From the NCBI GenBank assembly GCA_900319255.1, contig ONNU01000189.1:1-15635 (forward strand): a stretch of 15,635 nucleotides of DNA, in the 5' to 3' direction. Numbering within the stretch: the stretch's first letter is position 1; each line of letters opens with the position of its first letter. This stretch comes from an uncultured Eubacteriales bacterium. GTDB taxonomy: Bacteria; Bacillota; Clostridia; Oscillospirales; Acutalibacteraceae. The position numbers and the translations under genes were made by a program. The notes beneath the pieces are model-generated. The model was not told where the DNA came from. It searched no databases and saw only the letters and a program-made list of their open reading frames with translations. Below, piece by piece: positions 6,503 through 12,753 of the stretch.

Positions 6503-7761
6503 GACGCTCTTCTCACCTCGCGATATCTGTTCTGGGTCAGCATTTCAGAAAATGCCTCCATGCGTATCCTCAGCTGTTCAACATCCTGATACTGATAATC
6601 GGTCTCAAGCCTGAAAACCGGTATCCCGAAGCCCGAGAGCATTTCCTCAAAGCGTTCAAGCTCAAAATCATATTCTATCTGTCCTTTGAGAACATGATAT
6701 ATCACACCGTCTGTTTTTTCGTTTTGCACCAGCCATGATACATATTCAAACAATGCGTCATTTTTTACAAAGGCTGAGCTGGAATCATATCTGTAAAATC
6801 TTGAAGCGATAGTTTCGATCAGTCTGCCACGGCTTCCCCATAACGCTGCCCGCTTATAGATGACATTTGATTTCATGGAAATGCTGTCCACGGCTTCGGT
6901 TATGGAAAGCCCTGTATCGCTCACAAGGAAAGGTATCTTATAATTCGGGAAAAGCACCGGAGAGCCTGAGATCATCACAGAGGGAGAAATTTTTGTTCTG
7001 CCTGCGGTCGCCGCTACATGATGCTGAAGCTCGCCGATAAGACATTCAGTATGATATATCCATTCGTCAGCGTCAGGGGTCATATAATAGCTGTTCAGAA
7101 CAAAGAGCCTTGCAGCGTCGGTGATAATATCCGGGCGGCTGCGTGATATGCGGAGGAATCTGCGCATTGTTGTCCTTGCCTGTGAAACAAGCTTCATTGC
7201 ATTGACTAAGGAACGACGTGTGACCCTGGAATGTGTATGCTTTGATATTTCAGCGCACATTGCTTTCAGCTGAGATGAATATTTTTTTGCGGCATAGCTA
7301 TCATTCTTGTCGGGGGGAACGTCAAGCAGGCAGACCTTTCGTCCCTCACTTTTCAGGTCATAGGCTATCTTTCTCATGCTGTCGCTGATCAGGGGAATGA
7401 TGAAGAGGGAGCCTGAAAGATCGGGGCTTTCGGGTCTTTTTATATAGCCGGCAACGGAACGGCTGACAGGGTCGGTATCTCTCGGCACAAGATCATCAGA
7501 CCATGCGCAGGAGCCGAGACTTCCGCCGATGAGCCAGTACGGAGCAGCGCCCGAAGCAATAACCAGCTCCTCGGGTATTGAAGCGCCCAGCAGCACCACC
7601 TCAGGAGCTGCGCCTTCATTTTCATATGCCCAGTCATAAGCAGTATTTAGGAACCATTTTATCTCATGAAGCATTATATTATCGTTGTAAAGCTTATTAA
7701 GGCTTTCGCAGTATTCTTTGTCAAAGCTGTCTGATTTAGCAGATGAAATGTTATTGCTCAT
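6499..7761 (-). CDS. HgdB-family paralog that has lost its Fe-S cysteine ligands
   Basis: 420 residues, first gene of the operon, with an AGGAGGAA ribosome site 8 bases before its ATG. The fold signatures are kept: IPEELVIASGAAPYWLIGG (62-80), VPRDTDPVSRSVAG (92-105), MISGSPVLFPN (263-273), GVIYHVLKGQIEYDFE (352-367) and IPVFRLETDYQ...LRIRMEAFSEM. Set against the cysteine-rich paralog at 4011-5321, each candidate ligand is replaced: C92 by I78, C111 by D97, C132 by G117, C141/C143 by S126/S128, C338/C340 by D326/S328, C373 by Q361. Its five cysteines lie elsewhere. It therefore probably binds no cluster and may be a structural or substrate-binding partner in a heterodimer. Reading frame and motif order are intact, so it is not a decaying gene. 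General family call is secure; the role is inferred. Confidence 0.88.
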   Translation of the reverse strand: MSNNISSAKSDSFDKEYCESLNKLYNDNIMLHEIKWFLNTAYDWAYENEGAAPEVVLLGASIPEELVIASGAAPYWLIGGSLGSCAWSDDLVPRDTDPVSRSVAGYIKRPESPDLSGSLFIIPLISDSMRKIAYDLKSEGRKVCLLDVPPDKNDSYAAKKYSSQLKAMCAEISKHTHSRVTRRSLVNAMKLVSQARTTMRRFLRISRSRPDIITDAARLFVLNSYYMTPDADEWIYHTECLIGELQHHVAATAGRTKISPSVMISGSPVLFPNYKIPFLVSDTGLSITEAVDSISMKSNVIYKRAALWGSRGRLIETIASRFYRYDSSSAFVKNDALFEYVSWLVQNEKTDGVIYHVLKGQIEYDFELERFEEMLSGFGIPVFRLETDYQYQDVEQLRIRMEAFSEMLTQNRYREVRRAS

Positions 7762-7785
7762 TTTTCAGTTCCTCCTGACAATAAG

Positions 7786-7804
7786 GTCAGCCGGTTTCGC
7801 TGAC
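7786..7804 (-). promoter_or_regulatory. Leader hairpin just before the operon ribosome site
   Basis: GTCAGC (7786-7791) and GCTGAC (7799-7804) form a 6-bp stem with a seven-base loop, ending about 9 bases before the AGGAGGAA site of the first operon gene. A further GTCAG lies next to the ribosome site and could compete for pairing. A translational control element is possible but unproven. Confidence 0.35.
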
Positions 7805-7831
7805 AGTATATTTTATTTCTTTCGTGAATTA

Positions 7832-7887
7832 ATTATATAATGAGGTCTTGGAATCTCATGGGAATATATTTGGAATCCATGTGGAAT
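7832..7887 (-). promoter_or_regulatory. Four 11-bp-spaced ATTCC repeats beside a -10-like TATAAT
   Basis: On the + strand GGAAT begins at 7850, 7861, 7872 and 7883, an exact 11-bp period; on the minus strand these are four ATTCC boxes. Downstream on the minus strand is a consensus TATAAT (7832-7837), but the expected -35 position (7855-7860, CATGAG) is poor and lies within the repeats. Direct repeats one helical turn apart next to a weak -35 are typical of OmpR/PhoB-type activators. That reading is inference. Confidence 0.55.
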
Positions 7888-7902
7888 TTTTTAATAAAAG
7901 CA

Positions 7903-7943
7903 AAAAACAAGCCGGCAAACATCATGCTTACCGACTTGTTTTA
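7903..7943 (-). terminator. Intrinsic terminator between the GNAT gene and the redox operon
   Basis: On the minus strand AAAACAAGTCGGT pairs with GCCGGCTTGTTTT through about 13 bp, including two G-U pairs, and a T-rich tail TTTTTTGCTTTTATT follows. It can end the GNAT transcript. It also lies immediately after the start point expected for the promoter at 7958-7986, so it could work as an attenuator in the operon leader. Confidence 0.75.
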
Positions 7944-7957
7944 AATAATTATATCAC

Positions 7958-7986
7958 AATATACTCTTAGTGGTTGTTAATGTCAA
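7958..7986 (-). promoter_or_regulatory. Consensus sigma-A promoter facing the redox operon
   Basis: On the minus strand TTGACA (7981-7986) and TATATT (7958-7963) are separated by 17 bp. The -35 is perfect and the -10 differs at one position. Transcription would start near 7950, just before the terminator hairpin at 7903-7943, and about 190 bp before the first operon gene. Confidence 0.65.
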
Positions 7987-7991
7987 GATTT

Positions 7992-8007
7992 GCAGCGTCG
8001 ACGCTGC
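7992..8007. promoter_or_regulatory. Perfect 16-bp palindrome, possible operator
   Basis: GCAGCGTCGACGCTGC is perfectly self-complementary without a spacer. It lies five bases upstream of the -35 of the promoter at 7958-7986 and seven bases past the GNAT stop. Its position suits a dimeric regulator. As RNA it would be a poor hairpin, having no loop. Confidence 0.45.
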
Positions 8008-8014
8008 CCCGATT

Positions 8015-8485
8015 TTATCTGAACTTTTCCAGACGGTAAAGCTGTTCGTCATCAATTTCTGCAATGCCGTTTTTAAAGTCATATCCCATTTTTCTGTAAA
8101 ATTCCACAGCTGTAATAGATGCGGGTATCTCGATACGCTTTGCTCTTAAAAAGTATTCATCCTGCTCCAGAGTTTCTATTATCATTCGTCCGATACCTCT
8201 GCCCTGATATCCGGGAAGCACAAATATAGTAAACAGGCTGCTTTCATCCTCACTGCCCCAGTACGGACCGATCGCTCCGCAGCCGATGATCCTGCTTTCG
8301 TCACATACAACATAGAAATTTGTCCATCGGGAACGCTCTATAAGTTTTTCCGCATTAAGATTATTTTTGATATCATCCTCGATTTTTTCCGGGGAATAAT
8401 CCTTTATATTTGTTGTCCGCAGTGTCTCTGCTATGACATCCGCAAGCTCCTGCGCGTCCTCTGGCTGAAATTTTCTTATATTCAT
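8015..8485 (-). CDS. GNAT-family N-acetyltransferase
   Basis: 156 residues, typical for a single GNAT domain. The N-terminus MNIRKFQPEDAQELADVI is the usual beta1/alpha1 start. The acetyl-CoA pyrophosphate loop is seen as LPGYQGRGIGRMII (about 109-122, Q/R-x-x-G-x-G/A), preceded by the beta4 strand SLFTIFVL and followed late by AVEFYRKMGYDF, the common AxxFYxxxGF element. The transferred group is acetyl (or another acyl) from CoA; the acceptor cannot be predicted. The ATG at 8485 has AGAGGTAA upstream. It appears to be a single-gene unit with terminators on both sides, and no confident promoter of its own was found. Confidence 0.9.
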   Translation of the reverse strand: MNIRKFQPEDAQELADVIAETLRTTNIKDYSPEKIEDDIKNNLNAEKLIERSRWTNFYVVCDESRIIGCGAIGPYWGSEDESSLFTIFVLPGYQGRGIGRMIIETLEQDEYFLRAKRIEIPASITAVEFYRKMGYDFKNGIAEIDDEQLYRLEKFR

Positions 8486-8540
8486 TTTCTGTTACCTCTG
8501 ATTTAATTTTTTTGATGTTTTTTGCGGCAATAACTATGAC

Positions 8541-8586
8541 AAAAAAGCCATAGTATTTCTGAACGGAAATCAGAAATACTACGGCT
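8541..8586 (-). terminator. Intrinsic terminator of the surface-protein gene
   Basis: AGCCATAGTATTTCTGA (8546-8562) pairs with TCAGAAATACTACGGCT (8570-8586) with a single mismatch, a 17-base stem around a 7-base loop. On the minus strand a run of six T follows. It lies about 57 bp beyond the stop at 8643. Confidence 0.85.
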
Positions 8587-8642
8587 CGATACTTCTATAT
8601 CAGCGCTGCCGTTTACGGGCAGTTCTGTTTTTTGTTATTAGT

Positions 8643-9584
8643 TTATTTTTCTGATTTTTTGCTTTTCTTTTTCTTCTGCTCTTTTTTACGCTTGCCAAGG
8701 AAAAGCACAATCATAAACATCATTGCAACCGTTACTATTCCGATAGCAATGTAAATAATGGTATCACCGGTTTTTACAAAATCAATGATATTATTTCCGC
8801 CGCCCTTTTTCCCGGGAACGGAAGGCTTACCGGGATCTGATCCTGCTCCGCCGGAGGTTGTACTGCCCTGATTGCTAAGCTCACTTACGGTGCTGGTTGA
8901 ATGTGAATCGTCAGAATCGCTTGATTCCGGCTCGGAGATTATGCTGGGGAAATCGCTTTCCTCTTCATAGGATTCAATAACGGAGGCTGTGAAGATCCAT
9001 TTAAAAAGGGTCTCGCCGCTGATATGTTTTTTACCGCTTTCCTCACGCACTATGGAAGTGCCGTTATGATCCACAACTCTTGCGCCGTGGTCTATAGCGC
9101 CGCCTGCTCCGCTGTCTACCCATGTGATATCCACAGTAAGCACCTTGCTGTCGCCGGGACGGAAATATCCGAGAGAAAGAGCTTCCTCTCTGATATCCGG
9201 ATTGCCCTCGCCTGTGACCTTGCCTGTATATACAAGGTTATCATTAAGACGAATATCACATTTACATTCTTCCTCGAGATCTATCTCTCCGTGAGATTCA
9301 AGAGGCTCTGCATTGAAGAAGATAGCATATGTGGCATCCTCGCGGAGGTTCATGAGCTGGATATTTTTTGTATAGGTCTCTCCTGCCTTCATATCCTCGA
9401 CTTCAAAGAAATACTCGCCGTTTTCACTGACGGATTGTCCTCTGTCATCAAGAACAACAAGCTTTTCCGGCAGACCTTCCACCGAGCCGATTTTCAGCTT
9501 GGCAGCCGAAACGCTGATACTCTGAAAAAACACAAGCGCCGCCGCAAACAGAGCGAATATTATTTTTGAGACCCGTAGCTTCAT
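8643..9584 (-). CDS. Secreted surface protein with stalk and VKTGD membrane/cell-wall anchor
   Basis: 313 residues. The ATG at 9584 is chosen because AGAGG lies 9 bases upstream and the signal peptide is then standard (residues 1-28, ending SVSAA); a reading back to 9620 adds a non-signal-like extension. Residues 29-200 form a beta-rich extracellular domain (KNIQLMNLREDATYAIFF, KVLTVDITWVDS) reminiscent of the 'additive' domains in LPXTG and TasA-like fibre proteins. Residues 205-262 are a Ser/Asp then Gly/Pro stalk. VKTGD (270-274), a hydrophobic helix (275-297) and a 16-residue Lys-rich tail resemble a sortase sorting signal, but proline is replaced by valine and the tail is long, so stable membrane anchoring is equally likely. 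No sortase or SipW gene is in the window. Confidence 0.75.
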   Translation of the reverse strand: MKLRVSKIIFALFAAALVFFQSISVSAAKLKIGSVEGLPEKLVVLDDRGQSVSENGEYFFEVEDMKAGETYTKNIQLMNLREDATYAIFFNAEPLESHGEIDLEEECKCDIRLNDNLVYTGKVTGEGNPDIREEALSLGYFRPGDSKVLTVDITWVDSGAGGAIDHGARVVDHNGTSIVREESGKKHISGETLFKWIFTASVIESYEEESDFPSIISEPESSDSDDSHSTSTVSELSNQGSTTSGGAGSDPGKPSVPGKKGGGNNIIDFVKTGDTIIYIAIGIVTVAMMFMIVLFLGKRKKEQKKKKSKKSEK

Positions 9585-9719
9585 ACGGTAGCACCTCTTT
9601 TCCCTGCAATACTGTTTCATGCCATATCACCAATTCATACCGGAAGCACTATGCTATATATACAAAAAATTTCCATAAAAAGCCCGCTGTAAAATGGCAA
9701 TAAAAAACATCTTAACACT

Positions 9720-9747
9720 ATTATACACAATTAAACCAAAATTGCAA
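9720..9747 (-). promoter_or_regulatory. Sigma-A promoter of the surface-protein gene
   Basis: On the minus strand TTGCAA (9742-9747) and TATAAT (9720-9725) are 16 bp apart within A/T-rich sequence. The transcript would carry a leader of roughly 130 nt before the ATG at 9584. I see no riboswitch-like structure in that leader. Confidence 0.65.
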
Positions 9748-9910
9748 GTGATTTTTGAAAGCTTTTATGCTATTTGAGATTTTTTGGTTATATTTTCGGA
9801 GCTATTATATTATTTTCTTTATATAATGATAGATTATCTCACATTACTGGGAAATGATAGGGAGATCGGGGCTTTACTGGTAAATTTATGGAAAAATGCA
9901 GTGATATAAG

Positions 9911-9944
9911 AAAAGCCGATGAATTGTTGGATTCACCGGCTTTT
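9911..9944 (-). terminator. Bidirectional-looking hairpin terminator downstream of leuD
   Basis: AAAGCCGATGAAT pairs with ATTCACCGGCTTT with one mismatch around a six-base loop, and T-rich sequence follows on both strands. It is about 235 bp past the leuD stop, rather far, but is the first clear terminator for the leuCD transcript. Confidence 0.6.
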
Positions 9945-10004
9945 TCATTTTTGCTGTCCGTCAGTCATTTTTTTCTATTCACTATTCGTTATTCTCTTCT
10001 TCTG

Positions 10005-10049
10005 CCTCCCCGAGAGAGGTGGCACAGCGGAACGCCGTGACGGAGGGAG
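10005..10049. repeat. Palindromic intergenic repeat of the gut-Clostridia type
   Basis: CCTCCC (10005-10010) and GGAGGGAG (10042-10049) are complementary ends. Between them GAGAGAGGTGGCACAG leads into an inner hairpin CACaGCG-gaa-CGCcGTG (10023-10039). The pattern of CCTCCC, GAGAGAGGTGGCA, inner hairpin and GACGGAGGGAG resembles short palindromic repeats that I recall as abundant between genes in Ruminococcus and Faecalibacterium relatives. Only this copy is in the window. Confidence 0.5.
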
Positions 10050-10179
10050 TATTACGGTAAAATTCTAAGCTTATGACTGAAAGGGGAAATGGTTAGTGCG
10101 AAGGACTTTCATTAGAGTTAGTTTGTTCGGTTTTGTCCGGCAGCGAGGCTGGCGAAACTTTTACAATTACCGCTTTGAC

Positions 10180-10665
10180 TCAGCCCTTTGTAACATGGTT
10201 TATAAGACCGCCGTCCCTGATAATACCCTGAATAAATGGCGGGAACGGCTCTGCCTGATATGTCTTTCCGGTGGTATGGTCAGTGATCACGCCTGTATCA
10301 AAATCCACCTCAACGTCATCTCCGGCCTTGATCTCCTTTGCTGCAGCGTCACATTCAAGTATCGGCAGACCGATATTGATGGAATTGCGGTAGAAGATCC
10401 TTGCGAAGGTGGAGGCGATAACACAGCTGATGCCGGAAGCCTTGATCGCAATGGGAGCATGCTCTCTTGAAGATCCGCAGCCGAAATTCTTTTCAGCTAC
10501 CATGATATCTCCCTCTTTTACATTCTTTGTAAAATCTATGTCGATATCCTCCATGCAGTGGGATGCAAGCTCCTTATGAGAGCTTGTATTAAGATATCTT
10601 GCGGGGATGATAACATCTGTATCGACGTTATCTCCGTATTTGTGTACAGTTCCATGAGCTTTCAT
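10180..10665 (-). CDS. leuD: 3-isopropylmalate dehydratase small subunit
   Basis: 161 residues, the short form of LeuD found in archaea and many clostridia. It begins KAHGTVHKYGDNVDTDVIIP and carries the aconitase-swivel signatures YLNTSS, EKNFGCGSSREHAPIAIKA (58-76) and FARIFYRNSINIGLP (87-101). With LeuC it isomerises 2-isopropylmalate to 3-isopropylmalate in leucine synthesis; the small subunit shapes substrate specificity. It starts 35 bp after the leuC stop, with AAGGA upstream of the ATG, and is clearly cotranscribed with it. A homoaconitase-type role for such short paralogs is possible but less likely without lysine-pathway neighbours. Confidence 0.93.
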   Translation of the reverse strand: MKAHGTVHKYGDNVDTDVIIPARYLNTSSHKELASHCMEDIDIDFTKNVKEGDIMVAEKNFGCGSSREHAPIAIKASGISCVIASTFARIFYRNSINIGLPILECDAAAKEIKAGDDVEVDFDTGVITDHTTGKTYQAEPFPPFIQGIIRDGGLINHVTKG

Positions 10666-10700
10666 GATATGTTCATCCTTTCTCTATGCAGTCTGTGGAA

Positions 10701-11966
10701 TCAGAGCTTTCCGGGGTCGGTGATATATCCGGTGACTGCGCTTGCTGCTGCTACTGCGGGGCTTGCAAGGTATACCTCGGATTCAACATGACCCATTCTG
10801 CCTACGAAGTTTCTGTTTGTGGTGGAGATAGCGCGCTCGCCCTTTGCGAGTATGCCCATATGTCCGCCGAGACAGGGACCGCAGGTGGGGGTGGATACAA
10901 CAGCTCCGGCTTCGATAAAGATATCGAAAAGACCTTCATGCATAGCCTGGAGATAAACATTCTGTGTGCCGGGGATAATGATGCAGCGAACGCCCTTTGC
11001 GACCTTTCTGCCCTTGAGTATCTCTGCGGCAGCTCTCAGATCGGAGATCCTGCCGTTTGTGCATGAGCCGATAACAGCCTGGTCGATCTTTACCTCTGTC
11101 TCGCCGATCTCGTCAACGGTTCTTGCGTTTTCGGGGAGATGGGGGAAAGCTACTGTGGGACGAAGCGCAGACAGATCTATTACATATTCCTCATCATATA
11201 CAGCATCATCGTCTGCGGTGAATTCTACAGCCTCGCCCTGGAAACGATCCTTTATATATTCTCTTGTGATATCGTCAACGGGGAAAATGCCGTTCTTTGC
11301 GCCTGCTTCGATAGCCATATTTGCGATACAGAGTCTGTCGTCGATATTGAGATACTGCAGACCGTCGCCGAAGAATTCCATTGATCTGTAAAGAGCACCG
11401 TCAACGCCTATCTTGCCGATGATATGCAGGATAACGTCCTTGCCGCTGATATGAGCAGCAGGCTTGCCAGTGAGAACGAATTTAATAGCGGAGGGAACCT
11501 TGAACCATGCCTTTCCGCTTATCATGCCGGCAGCCATATCGGTAGAGCCTACGCCTGTGGAAAATGCGCCGAGAGCGCCGTAGGTGCAGGTATGGCTGTC
11601 TGCGCCGATGCAAAGGCTTCCGGGGCCTACAAGACCCTTTTCAGGAAGAAGCGCGTGCTCTATGCCCATCTGACCTACATCAAAGAAATTCTTTATATCG
11701 TATTTATCAGCAAAGCGTCTTGTCTGAGCGCACTGCTCAGCAGCTTTGATATCCTTATTGGGCGTGAAGTGATCCATGACCAGAGAGATCTTTGAATTGT
11801 CAAAGACCGAGGATGCTTTTGCATCATTAAAAACATTGATAGCAACGGGACTTGTAATATCATTGCCGAGAACCATATCGAGCTTAGCCTCGATAAGCTG
11901 TCCTGCCTTTACAGAGTCAAGCCCTGCATGAGCGGCAAGTATTTTCTGTGACATTGTCATTCCCAT
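10701..11966 (-). CDS. leuC: 3-isopropylmalate dehydratase large subunit
   Basis: 421 residues, aconitase superfamily, the about 420-residue type that pairs with the short LeuD. The [4Fe-4S] ligands are visible: C302 in VIGSCTNGRISDL, and C362 and C365 in TPTCGPCLGGH. Substrate-site motifs DHFTPNKD (65-72) and GADSHTCTYGALG (121-133) are intact. The ATG at 11966 has AGGAGGTC 6 bases upstream; internal ATGs two and four codons later lack this. It follows a small lipoprotein gene by only 32 bp, which contains the ribosome site but no terminator. leuA and leuB are not in the window, and no T-box-like leader was recognised upstream. Confidence 0.95.
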   Translation of the reverse strand: MGMTMSQKILAAHAGLDSVKAGQLIEAKLDMVLGNDITSPVAINVFNDAKASSVFDNSKISLVMDHFTPNKDIKAAEQCAQTRRFADKYDIKNFFDVGQMGIEHALLPEKGLVGPGSLCIGADSHTCTYGALGAFSTGVGSTDMAAGMISGKAWFKVPSAIKFVLTGKPAAHISGKDVILHIIGKIGVDGALYRSMEFFGDGLQYLNIDDRLCIANMAIEAGAKNGIFPVDDITREYIKDRFQGEAVEFTADDDAVYDEEYVIDLSALRPTVAFPHLPENARTVDEIGETEVKIDQAVIGSCTNGRISDLRAAAEILKGRKVAKGVRCIIIPGTQNVYLQAMHEGLFDIFIEAGAVVSTPTCGPCLGGHMGILAKGERAISTTNRNFVGRMGHVESEVYLASPAVAAASAVTGYITDPGKL

Positions 11967-11998
11967 AATATTGACCTCCTTGAAATGATACGGTTTTA

Positions 11999-12541
11999 TC
12001 AGAACACAGCCTGATAGAAAATTACATTCGGATCTTCCTTTGAATAAAGTATAGTGCCGAATTCTTCGTGCTGACCAATTGCATAAAGCTCATTGACCTG
12101 GGGATTGCCCCTTACGATACTGATGGTGCAGTCATTGTTGATAGTATAGCTGATAGTGCTGTCATAGCCGCCTATGGTCAGTATGCCTGTGCCGTCATCA
12201 TTGAACCATATGCTTGAACCGTAATACCATGCATCCTTATCTGCATCCGGCATTACATCCTTTCCGTCATCCTTGCCGAAGGCTACGTTCGTTGGATACA
12301 TCCATGAACCCTTCAGAAGCTCTTCCTTTGCGGCTGATTTTGTAGTGACCAGCATCTGATATTCGATGCCGTGGTCGCTGAATTCGGGAAGAGATGCCGG
12401 CGGTGTTACTGCGCTTTCTGCAGCAGAGGTCTGTGACGCGTCGGATGCATCGGAGGATGTATCCTTATTATTGCTGCTGCAGCCTGCAAGGGCAAGCGCT
12501 GCCGCAAAGACCATAGCTGTAAGTCGTATTGATTTTTTCAT
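11999..12541 (-). CDS. Small lipoprotein, possible lipocalin-like beta-barrel domain
   Basis: 180 residues from the ATG at 12541, chosen for GGAGGG nine bases upstream and the signal MKKSIRLTAMVFAAALALAG with C21 in an LAGC lipobox. A Ser/Thr/Asp linker (22-50) leads to a domain with LLKGSWMYPTNVAF, SSIWFNDDGTGILTIGGYD and ISYTINNDCTISIVRG. The order 'GSW - FNDDGTG - Y-INND' resembles the lipocalin-like/DUF5640 lipoproteins of gut Clostridia. A reading back to 12619 adds residues without signal character. It lies 32 bp before leuC and may share its transcript, though a link to leucine synthesis is not evident. Confidence 0.8.
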   Translation of the reverse strand: MKKSIRLTAMVFAAALALAGCSSNNKDTSSDASDASQTSAAESAVTPPASLPEFSDHGIEYQMLVTTKSAAKEELLKGSWMYPTNVAFGKDDGKDVMPDADKDAWYYGSSIWFNDDGTGILTIGGYDSTISYTINNDCTISIVRGNPQVNELYAIGQHEEFGTILYSKEDPNVIFYQAVF

Positions 12542-12645
12542 TATTCTTGACCCTCCTTCCGGAAAAGAAAAAACAGCTGATATAAAGCCTGGATCATTTG
12601 TGTTTATGCGGTAAAACATATCATTTCATTAAACAGCTTTTTCCG

Positions 12646-12753
12646 TGAGTTATGCTTCATCAGTATTTCAGCTCTGGTGAGTCAAAAGGTGGAAACCACA
12701 AGGGGAGTCCCCCTTTTGCAATACCCTTTCCTTATCTCCCGCAGCAAGCCAGC
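12646..12753 (+). repeat. Dispersed intergenic repeat, copy B
   Basis: Starts TGAGTTATGCTTCATCAG and matches copy A at 168-247 (37 of 44 bases at the start, then CCTTTCCTTAT). The middle holds two small hairpins, GTGGaaaCCAC and AAGGGG...CCCCTT, the second within a segment absent from copy A. A 60-codon open frame crossing this repeat has no ribosome site and is not counted as a gene. Confidence 0.65.

Larger units (their letters stand above)
9748..10179. other. Gene-free stretch between leuD and the surface-protein promoter
   Basis: About 430 bp without a supported gene. It holds the terminator at 9911-9944 and the palindromic repeat at 10005-10049. The part from 10050 to the leuD stop contains only a short CAGC/GCTG hairpin near 10141-10151, and 9748-9900 is A/T-rich with no clear signal. 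An open + strand frame beginning at 10096 runs antisense into leuD, has no good ribosome site and is treated as noise. Confidence 0.5.

Noticed and set aside
7850..7887. Possible CRISPR-like array from evenly spaced repeats
   Set aside because: The repeated unit is only 5 bp with 6-bp gaps, far too short for CRISPR repeats and spacers, and no cas genes are present.
8533..8554. ACTATG/CATAGT pairing overlapping the terminator at 8541-8586 as an antiterminator
   Set aside because: It forms only 6 bp, lies partly beyond the terminator's T run, and follows a gene end where antitermination has no obvious purpose.
10096..10470. 124-codon + strand open frame overlapping leuD
   Set aside because: Most of it is antisense to leuD, which is intact; no ribosome site or recognisable protein features.
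10686..11795. Several + strand open frames antisense to leuC
   Set aside because: They mirror the codon bias of leuC; none has a start signal or a protein motif.
12542..12650. T-box or leucine attenuator ahead of the lipoprotein-leuCD genes
   Set aside because: No T-box sequence, specifier hairpin or leucine-rich leader peptide could be found.
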